A DNA stretch of 64,000 nucleotides, from the NCBI GenBank assembly GCA_017410065.1, contig JAFQRL010000011.1, positions 118,335 through 182,334 on the forward strand. The letters are read 5' to 3'. Shown one piece after another: positions 56,174-61,984 of the stretch (position 1 is the first letter of the stretch; every line of letters begins with the position of its first letter). A program made the position numbers and the translations under genes. The notes beneath the pieces are model-generated. The model was not told the origin of the DNA. It saw only the letters and a list, made by a program, of their open reading frames with translations, and searched no databases. Source of the stretch: Clostridia bacterium (GTDB taxonomy: Bacteria > Bacillota > Clostridia > Oscillospirales > CAG-272).

Positions 56174-56374
56174 TTAGATTGTAAGCCGTTCGCTGATGTA
56201 TTCTTCAAACTCTTTTCGCTTCACGAGCTTCTTTGTACCAACGAATAGAACAAATGGACAATTTGGCTTGCGCAACAGACTGTCAATTTTATTGATTCCA
56301 ATATTGCTATACTCTGCTGCTTCTTTGATCGTTAGCGCAACTTTAAGGTGTATCGGTACTTTGTTGTTTTCTAT
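56174..56374 (-). CDS. xis: Tn916-type excisionase (apparent ATA start)
   Basis: A 66-codon frame reading [17 protein letters not shown] and, after [28 protein letters not shown], the winged-helix excisionase pattern of Tn916 Xis (67 residues). Such proteins bend DNA at the ends and steer the integrase to excision. The frame has no ATG, GTG or TTG before the conserved part. GGAGG (56381-56385) is followed after six bases by ATA (56374-56372), the only sensible start. Either an unusual ATA initiation keeps excisionase low, or a point mutation has weakened it. It lies directly upstream of int, 16 bases after the FtsK-like gene. Confidence 0.82.
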   Translation of the reverse strand: MENNKVPIHLKVALTIKEAAEYSNIGINKIDSLLRKPNCPFVLFVGTKKLVKRKEFEEYISERLTI

Positions 56375-56389
56375 ATTCTGCCTCCTTTC

Positions 56390-57703
56390 TTAAAAGCAAT
56401 TTGTTTCGTCAATCCAAAATCCTTGAAATACCGTGCCGTCGTGGAGAATGAATCTGCCTGCTTTATCTTTCGGGATCTGTTCGGCTGCGGTTGTGTTATC
56501 CAGGATAATTTGGGATAGTATGGTGTCGGCTCTACCGCACACACGGCAGTCGATGTTGTTGCGGATCTGTCCCGACAGAATGTTTGCATCGGGACGTTGG
56601 GTGGCGAGCATGAGGTGGATGCCAAAGGCTCGTCCTTGTCGGGCGATGATCGAGAGTCGGTTTTCTATCAAACCGATTCTTTCTCTTTGCTCTTTGGTTA
56701 AGCCCGTTTTGTCAAGCACCTCTGCCACCTCGTCACAGGCGAAAATATGCCGTTGCAGAGGGACTGCACTTTGCTTGTTGTAATCGCTAATGTTTGCGCA
56801 TCCCGCTTCTCTGAATAGCGTTTTTCTGTGCTGTAGTTCATCGGTTAGTTCTGTCAGGATTTTCAGCAACGTATCCTCATCAAAGCACATTTTACATTTA
56901 TCGTGCCATACTCTCGGAAAGTCAACACCTCCCTTGAAATCGGCTATGCTGACAATGGAGTTTTTCTTCAAAGACTGTACGAGCAAAACCTTGAGTAATA
57001 TGCTTTTGCCACTACCCGTTGAGCCGCCGAGTAGGATATGCGGTATCTTGGATAGATCGACGCTCTCCAGACCGAGTTGACTTTTTCCGAGAATGAGTGT
57101 GGAGTCGTCATCGGTCAGATAACTGTCATTCCATTCGATGAAATCGGGTAATCCTGAATCAGCGGGCACGACATGGAGTAAAATCCTCCGTTTGTTTCTG
57201 CCTTCAATTATCTTGACGATATTGACGTTTAATGCCGCTTCGATATATCCTCGCTCTTTCTCCCATTCTGTCAGCGGTATACCAACGGCATCAAACTCTA
57301 ATATCTCTACGTTGTTGTGTCTTTTGTCCTGTGTTCGTGTCAGAAGCATCGGCACTTCACCGGCAGAGTTCGTCATACCGATTCGCTGAAACTCGTTTGA
57401 GGTTTTGTTGAACCCGTAAGGTGTCCCAAACAGAATGAGTATGACGAACGTGCCGCCGATGAGTAGTGCCGGGAGTATCAGATCCACGAGGACAATAAAA
57501 GCGGGAGAAATCAGAGGTATATCCTCCAAACCGAGATTGGATTTGAACAAATACCAAATGAGTATGGCAGTAGGATAAAAGGCGATCAAGATGATTTTAT
57601 GTACGGTTTTCTCACATAGCGCCTTACATCCATTCCTCAAACGGTGAAAAAAGTATTTCTTTTGCGATTGTCGATTCAGCCGTTCCTTGTCCTCGTTTCT
57701 CAT
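56390..57703 (-). CDS. FtsK/SpoIIIE-type DNA translocase of the mobile element
   Basis: A 437-residue protein with two N-terminal membrane helices (about 35-55 and 68-95) and an FtsK-like motor: Walker A LGGSTGSGKSILLKVL (about 233-248), Walker B FACDEVAEVLD and RQGRAFGIHLMLATQRPDA. It is the counterpart of Orf21 of Tn916 and of ConQ, which act as coupling proteins feeding DNA to the transfer channel. No conjugation channel genes are present here, so the element is probably mobilisable with help from another element. Start after AGGAGGT; 14 bases downstream of rep. Confidence 0.9.
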   Translation of the reverse strand: MRNEDKERLNRQSQKKYFFHRLRNGCKALCEKTVHKIILIAFYPTAILIWYLFKSNLGLEDIPLISPAFIVLVDLILPALLIGGTFVILILFGTPYGFNKTSNEFQRIGMTNSAGEVPMLLTRTQDKRHNNVEILEFDAVGIPLTEWEKERGYIEAALNVNIVKIIEGRNKRRILLHVVPADSGLPDFIEWNDSYLTDDDSTLILGKSQLGLESVDLSKIPHILLGGSTGSGKSILLKVLLVQSLKKNSIVSIADFKGGVDFPRVWHDKCKMCFDEDTLLKILTELTDELQHRKTLFREAGCANISDYNKQSAVPLQRHIFACDEVAEVLDKTGLTKEQRERIGLIENRLSIIARQGRAFGIHLMLATQRPDANILSGQIRNNIDCRVCGRADTILSQIILDNTTAAEQIPKDKAGRFILHDGTVFQGFWIDETNCF

Positions 57704-57717
57704 ATCTTTATACCTCC

Positions 57718-58659
57718 TTACTTGAAATCGATTTCATCTACCGTACCGTCGGCGTGGTAGGCGTAAACCTTGTCAATACGTCTTAAAAGTGCGTTCCAGG
57801 TTTCGGGACGGGACTCTTGTTCTGCGCGATACTGTTCTCCAAGCGAGAGATTTGACGTAATGTATACGTGTGTAAAGCACGCCACTCTGTCATTGTATCT
57901 CGCAGGGAGTATCAGAGGATATTGGTCAAGAATGTTCAGTAGTGATTCAATGGGGAGCTGCGAATTAAATTCCTCCAACACCAGCACATCGTGTCCGTGA
58001 TAGGAATCAAATCGGATTCCGTTTCTGCCGCCGTAATCGGTGATACGGCAGATGTCGGTTGCGGGGTGCTTCTGATAGATGCCGCTTGTCTTACCCGTTC
58101 CCGATGCACCAAACAGGTACGTTACCTTAACGTTTCGGTTTTCGGATTGATATCGCTCATACAGAAGCTTCTCGCGCAACGTGTCAATGTCCCTTGACTT
58201 GAACGCGAATGATGGGGTTTCTTCAATAATCTCGGTAGTGGTCATCCCATTCTTTACCTTTTGGAGCAGTTTGTGCATCTTCGGATCTTTCTCCTCAGAC
58301 TCACTTGGCATCACTCCAAATTCGTAAAAAGTACCTTCTACCGAAGTTTCTGCTTTCTCGGTTTCCTCCCACTTTCCGCTTTTCTGTATGTAATCCTTGT
58401 TGTCCTGCGCTGTGCCGAGAGCCTTCTCGATGTGAGCCGTTGGAAAACGATTCTTAACGGTGTTGAAGCGGATGGGGGATGAAGAATACAGGAATATATG
58501 TGTATGGTAGGTTCCCGTTGTGGCAATTTCATCTGCCATACAAAAATAATCCGGGGAAAACAGACTTAAAATTTCTCGGATGCGGTTATGATCAAGCTCG
58601 CAGGTTTGCGGATTGTTGATGGTGAGCATCCATTTGCGGGATTGTGTGTTTGTAGCCAT
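57718..58659 (-). CDS. rep: CRESS-DNA-type replication initiator (HUH endonuclease + SF3 helicase)
   Basis: A 313-residue Rep with the complete architecture of circular Rep-encoding ssDNA virus proteins. Motif I is WMLTINNPQ (10-18), motif II is YHTHIFLY with the metal-binding His-x-His (52-54), motif III is DYIQKSGKW with catalytic Tyr90 and Lys93. The helicase has Walker A LFGASGTGKTS (182-192), Walker B DVLVLEEFNS and motif C VYITSNLSL. Such a Rep nicks the origin, stays joined to the 5' end and unwinds DNA for rolling-circle replication. It is unlike the Rep_trans relaxases usually next to this FtsK. The start follows GGAGG; the putative origin lies 29-75 bases upstream. Related Reps are known from phytoplasma plasmids and integrated pCRESS elements. 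Confidence 0.9.
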   Translation of the reverse strand: MATNTQSRKWMLTINNPQTCELDHNRIREILSLFSPDYFCMADEIATTGTYHTHIFLYSSSPIRFNTVKNRFPTAHIEKALGTAQDNKDYIQKSGKWEETEKAETSVEGTFYEFGVMPSESEEKDPKMHKLLQKVKNGMTTTEIIEETPSFAFKSRDIDTLREKLLYERYQSENRNVKVTYLFGASGTGKTSGIYQKHPATDICRITDYGGRNGIRFDSYHGHDVLVLEEFNSQLPIESLLNILDQYPLILPARYNDRVACFTHVYITSNLSLGEQYRAEQESRPETWNALLRRIDKVYAYHADGTVDEIDFK

Positions 58660-58687
58660 AATAGTTACCTCCTTATCAAATTTTAAT

Positions 58688-58734
58688 TGCTACTGCTACA
58701 TGTGCTACCATAAGAGGTAATACTAACCTCTTAT
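58688..58734 (-). other. Putative rolling-circle origin: iterons plus stem-loop with TAGTATTAC
   Basis: ATAAGAGGT (58710-58718) and ACCTCTTAT (58726-58734) form a perfect 9-bp stem with a 7-base loop. Read on the rep strand, loop and first stem bases give TAGTATTAC, the nonanucleotide class cut by circovirus and geminivirus Reps between its 7th and 8th bases, which is exactly the loop/stem border here. Three TGCTAC copies (58688-58693, 58694-58699, 58703-58708) lie on the rep side and look like Rep-binding iterons. Function is inferred from this match. Confidence 0.82.
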
Positions 58735-58739
58735 AGCAG

Positions 58740-58798
58740 GGCGGCGCTGCGCTGCCGCCGGGGAGAATTTTTCTTTAGGGAAAAATTTTAACTCCCCG
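58740..58798. other. Two strong hairpins beside the putative origin
   Basis: GGCGGC/GCCGCC (58740-58759) is followed by a long nested stem, CGGGGAG/CTCCCCG with inner AATTTTTC/GAAAAATT (58759-58798). No clear T tract follows on the rep strand. They may be a second-strand initiation site, a processing site or a weak terminator after the upstream gene. Confidence 0.5.
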
Positions 58799-58833
58799 TC
58801 AGCGCGCAGACACCGCGAGCCTAAAAGTTTATC

Positions 58834-59142
58834 TTACGCCAAGCTGATACCTGTTGCCCTTGCGCTGATCTGAACGTTACCTCTCATCTCATACGCAAGC
58901 ACCTCAAGATTCTCAAACTCAACTTCGACGAAACCTTCGGGCTTGTCCATCAACTGCTCGCCGTCAATTTTAACGCTGATCTTCTCAAGATTATGCTTGG
59001 GAAGCGCAACGACGTAACGGTAGCCGCTGATGTTGTTGGTTTTTGCCCCTTCCTTATACTCATAAGCAGGGATAATCTCCACGAGAAGCATCTTCTCCCC
59101 GAGAGACGTGGGATCAATTTTAAGATCTCTGATGTTTAGCAT
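58834..59142 (-). CDS. Small conserved-looking mobile-element protein, unknown function
   Basis: A 102-residue protein with alternating beta-strand pattern (MLLVEIIPAYEYK, YRYVVALPKHNL, FVEVEFENLEVLAYEMRG) and no membrane segment. I do not recognise it. In Tn916-like elements small DUF961-type proteins occupy this place upstream of the FtsK/relaxase genes, so it may be their counterpart, perhaps a DNA-binding accessory protein; that is only positional inference. Start after AAAGGAG. Confidence 0.7.
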   Translation of the reverse strand: MLNIRDLKIDPTSLGEKMLLVEIIPAYEYKEGAKTNNISGYRYVVALPKHNLEKISVKIDGEQLMDKPEGFVEVEFENLEVLAYEMRGNVQISARATGISLA

Positions 59143-59192
59143 ACGTTTTTCTCCTTTCGTAAATAAAAAATTGGTTTGGGTTGCGCAACTTT

Positions 59193-59217
59193 AACCTGAC
59201 ACCATTATACCTGATGC
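59193..59217 (-). promoter_or_regulatory. -10 element overlapped by direct repeats
   Basis: Minus strand TATAAT (59208-59203) lies about 60 bases before the 102-residue gene. It is flanked by ACCTGACACC (59193-59202) and ACCTGATGCC (59208-59217), a direct repeat that probably forms the operator of a repressor, possibly the neighbouring helix-turn-helix protein. I see no good -35. The rest of 59143-59272 contains a GCTTCCC/GGGAAGC hairpin (59231-59247). Confidence 0.5.
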
Positions 59218-59272
59218 CAAAGCGTTTCCTGCTTCCCCCAGGGAAGCGGCGCGAGGAAACTTTATCATTTTT

Positions 59273-59599
59273 TCAATCATTTAAGATTGACGTACCGAGC
59301 AAGTCAAGAGCTTGCTCGTCTAAGATTTCGTTTGCATCTGCCAGACTCATTCGATTTTTTACGAACATTTCATAAAATCTGAAATCCGGGAATGCGCTGA
59401 ATAAAAGTTCTCTTGTCTGCTCCGCGTTTAGCTTATAAGCGATTGCGAGAGTGACGATATCCTTTACTGTTATAGGGAACGGTCCACCCTTGTCATTACT
59501 GTTTCTGAATATACGATTGATTCTTGTTCTTTGAAAATATCCATCTCGTATGAGAGATGCCTGTGTTATTTTAGGATTGCTCTCTCTTAACCGTTGCAA
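59273..59599 (-). CDS. Helix-turn-helix regulator of the element (start uncertain)
   Basis: About 108 residues with a helix-turn-helix-like N terminus (KITQASLIRDGYFQRTRINRIF, key part QASLIRDG...RTRINRIF) followed by an all-helical part (TVKDIVTLAIAYKLNAEQTREL) as in small XRE-type repressors. The first usable start in the frame is TTG at 59599, without a ribosome site; the frame is open seven codons further to an ATC preceded by CCGGAA, which would give a more complete first helix (VTLSKALQRLRE). A stop codon lies just above. The gene may use a rare start or have lost its first codons. Confidence 0.6.
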   Translation of the reverse strand: MQRLRESNPKITQASLIRDGYFQRTRINRIFRNSNDKGGPFPITVKDIVTLAIAYKLNAEQTRELLFSAFPDFRFYEMFVKNRMSLADANEILDEQALDLLGTSILND

Positions 59600-59636
59600 C
59601 GCCTTGGATAGCGTTACGATTTCCGGATAACGATTG

Positions 59637-59756
59637 TTAGCGGTTCAGCCCTGCGCTTTTTGGTGTGAGTTTGACGGATGCGCAACGGAGGCGGTGGATG
59701 ATATGTTTGTTCACTGTGCAAGAGAATATGAAAAATACAAAAAGGGTAATTTTCAT
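59637..59756 (-). CDS. Small ORF with strong ribosome site
   Basis: A 39-codon frame (MKITLFVFFIFSCTVNKH at its start) preceded by GGAGG at ideal distance. A hydrophobic N terminus and a basic C terminus suggest a leader-type or membrane peptide. It ends just before the helix-turn-helix frame, which could be expressed by coupling to it. No homologue is recognised; it may be a translated leader only. Confidence 0.4.
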   Translation of the reverse strand: MKITLFVFFIFSCTVNKHIIHRLRCASVKLTPKSAGLNR

Positions 59757-59869
59757 AAGCACCACCTCCTTTCATAACGGTAAAAACGGAACGTAAAATT
59801 CCGCCTCCGGTACGCATCGCTGACAACGAAAAAAGCACAGAAATCTTTTCCTGTACTTTCACACTTTTG

Positions 59870-60530
59870 CGGCGATGCCGCTATGAAATTCATTGTGGTA
59901 ATGAAAATTACCCTGATACTTTTTCGGGCATAGTTATCCCGTAAAAACTGCCCTTAACACAATTTGCGCGTGAATGCGCCTGAAACCTTTATGCCATACG
60001 GCTCTGATAAACTGTTCCTGCTCAATGGCAAGATAGAAACTTTCTTTGCAGGGGAGAAAAAACACTTACCCCGTGAATTGATCCATTCTACACCCGTCAA
60101 TTAGACGGTTTACAATCCTAACCAGATGTGCGACACGGTTTTATCCGTGAATTGCCCTGCAGAACGGGCAATGAGGGTGCACAGAAATCATACAAAAATA
60201 ACAACGTGTGCATTGCGAGCTAAAAACTCACGGTGTCCGAAAAGCACAATACGTACAAAGTTAACAACGTATGCAAAGTAGGTTTTACCCCACAAGTGTC
60301 CTCGCGGACGGCGCACAAAAATCAATTCATTGAGCGTTTTTCCTTCATTCTGATTTTTGTAGGATAGAAACACTTATCCCCCAAACTACACATTTCATCA
60401 ATGGTTATGTAGCATTTGCCATAACCGCGTACAATCCTAACTACGTGTGCTACACGGTATAACCGTGGGGTGTCCTATTGGACGGTGCACAAAAATCATT
60501 ACTCAGGGGTTCTCGCCCTCTGCATCTTTA
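59870..60530. repeat. Hairpin-rich non-coding region with three degenerate repeat modules
   Basis: No convincing gene lies between 59757 and 60966. Inside, a module of about 120-150 bases recurs. Modules 1 and 3 (about 60033-60191 and 60361-60501) share GATAGAAAC, CACTTAYCCC, ACAATCCTAACYA, GTGYGNYACACGG and GGTGCACARAAATCAT. Module 2 (about 60190-60330) shares the 3' part GTGTCC...GGACGGCGCACAAAAATCA. ACAACGTRTGCA occurs twice inside module 2. Many short inverted repeats (for example CCGTCAATTAGACGG, GTGTCCTATTGGAC) survive sequence change. It may encode a structured RNA or hold replication or transfer sites. Confidence 0.6.
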
Positions 60531-60584
60531 TTATACCAAAAAGGAGTGTTTTTGTCAATGGGGTTTTGGGGGCTTTTTTCTTAT

Positions 60585-60601
60585 GCTTCCCCGGGGGAAG
60601 C
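60585..60601. repeat. GCTTCCC hairpin, second copy
   Basis: GCTTCCCC and GGGGAAGC form a tight hairpin that closely repeats GCTTCCC/GGGAAGC at 59231-59247. The two copies bracket the regulator and the repeat region. Confidence 0.5.
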
Positions 60602-60925
60602 GAAGCCATAGTTATACTTTTTACAGTCTGATAAATTTTTCTTGCTGAACGCAAGCCGGAAGAGGGCGGCGCAACTTACCCTCGAATTATAAGGCGCGGG
60701 CGGTCTGAAATTATTCGTGATAACACGCAGGAAACTATACAGAACAAGTCTGTTAATAATACCGGTTGCCGCCACAAGCGGTAGGAACAATTTCTTGCTC
60801 CACAATTATTATACCATACCCATATACTCAAGTCAATGGGTGAAAATGAAATGGCACAAAAAAGGCAAAATCGGTGTAGAAAATTTATAGAAATATTTAT
60901 AACTCTATATAATCCGATATTATAT

Positions 60926-60951
60926 CAAAAACGGTGAGCCGAAGCCCACCG
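60926..60951 (-). terminator. Terminator of the DUF2971 gene
   Basis: Minus strand CGGTGGGC, TTCG loop, GCTCACCG, then TTTTTGATAT: an 8-bp stem closed by a stable UUCG tetraloop, 16 bases after the stop codon at 60967. Confidence 0.88.
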
Positions 60952-60966
60952 CTTACTTAATGAGTA

Positions 60967-61968
60967 TCAAAAACGCACAGGTATTTTGGATTTTGCAATT
61001 CCTTCCGAAAAATCCTCTGTACAAACATCACAATACAAACAATAATCTTTTATGCTACGTTCTGCCAAATCACTATTGAATGTAGGCGATAAAGTCAATC
61101 CCGTAATACACGATGGAGCAAAACTTAGATCTAAGTATGGTATCAGCAACCCATTACTTACTCGATATTTATATTTGTTATTTTGTTTCAATAAGGTCAA
61201 TGCGTCGTTAGATACTTTAATCACAATTCTGAATTCTGCTTCAGTTGAAAAACAAGGTCTTTTCATCAAATATAGGCAATCCAAAGAATACACTTGTCTA
61301 AATATAGGTTCGTTTCCATAATATTTTGCAACTGGAACTTCAATCTTTTCATCGTTAGCATCCTCTTGCTCCGAAATTCTTTCTTCAAGAATAATCGAAC
61401 TAAGTAACTCTAAAGCTTTGCTGACATTTTTTATTGATTGATTATATGTTTGACTGGCATAGTTTTCTTCCCCAATACAGTAATCAACCTTTCCAAACGA
61501 GAAACTGCATCCGTGCAATTCAGGATTGTTTTGCAAAATACCGATAATTAGATTTTTGTAGTCGAAACCTATATTAAAACCTTGATTATGAACATCTTTA
61601 GTATAGTAATTCCACATTGATAATTCGTCTCGTTTTAAGGAAAAACAACACACAAACACTTTGTGTTCTTGTCTTTTGATTTGCTCGGCTTCGGCTTCTA
61701 TTATATCCGCATAGTCTTCAACACAGTTTTTAATTCCAACTTCTCTTAGTTGTTCTGCGCCAACAATAACCTCATCACGATCATTCATGTAATCTATGTG
61801 AGTAAACCACAACCTTTTATTTTCAAGTATACCCTTTAGTCCATTAATCGAGGTATAATGATAAATGCTCGGTTGTGTTAATACATCCGGAATCATTTTG
61901 GAACTTATATTGTTCAACAAAGCATTATCTATCACACCAATCTTATTCAAATCCACAACATCTTCCAT
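60967..61968 (-). CDS. DUF2971 family protein
   Basis: A 333-residue soluble protein with the DUF2971 pattern: SIYHYTSINGLKGILENKRLWFT (key IYHYTS at about 34-39), then HIDYMNDRDEV, CFSLKRDELSMWNYYT and near the C terminus AEFRIVIKV. DUF2971 genes are frequent cargo of phages and integrative elements. The His-Tyr-Thr start, the later Tyr block and the Glu in AEFR are reminiscent of the H-Y-E triad of ADP-ribosyltransferases, an inference I cannot test here. It is AT-rich compared with the backbone. It may be a defence or toxin-type cargo gene. Confidence 0.75.
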   Translation of the reverse strand: MEDVVDLNKIGVIDNALLNNISSKMIPDVLTQPSIYHYTSINGLKGILENKRLWFTHIDYMNDRDEVIVGAEQLREVGIKNCVEDYADIIEAEAEQIKRQEHKVFVCCFSLKRDELSMWNYYTKDVHNQGFNIGFDYKNLIIGILQNNPELHGCSFSFGKVDYCIGEENYASQTYNQSIKNVSKALELLSSIILEERISEQEDANDEKIEVPVAKYYGNEPIFRQVYSLDCLYLMKRPCFSTEAEFRIVIKVSNDALTLLKQNNKYKYRVSNGLLIPYLDLSFAPSCITGLTLSPTFNSDLAERSIKDYCLYCDVCTEDFSEGIAKSKIPVRF

Positions 61969-61984
61969 TTTTCATTTCACCTAA

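Noticed and set aside
59614..59862. An 82-codon minus-strand frame
   Set aside because: The 39-codon frame in another register has the ideal ribosome site; this one has none and contains improbable Pro/His runs.
59870..60530. CRISPR array
   Set aside because: The repeats are few, long, diverged and without constant spacers, and no cas gene is near.
60581..60805. A 74-codon minus-strand frame in the mobile element
   Set aside because: No ribosome site before its ATG, overlaps the GCTTCCCC hairpin, and its composition does not look like protein.
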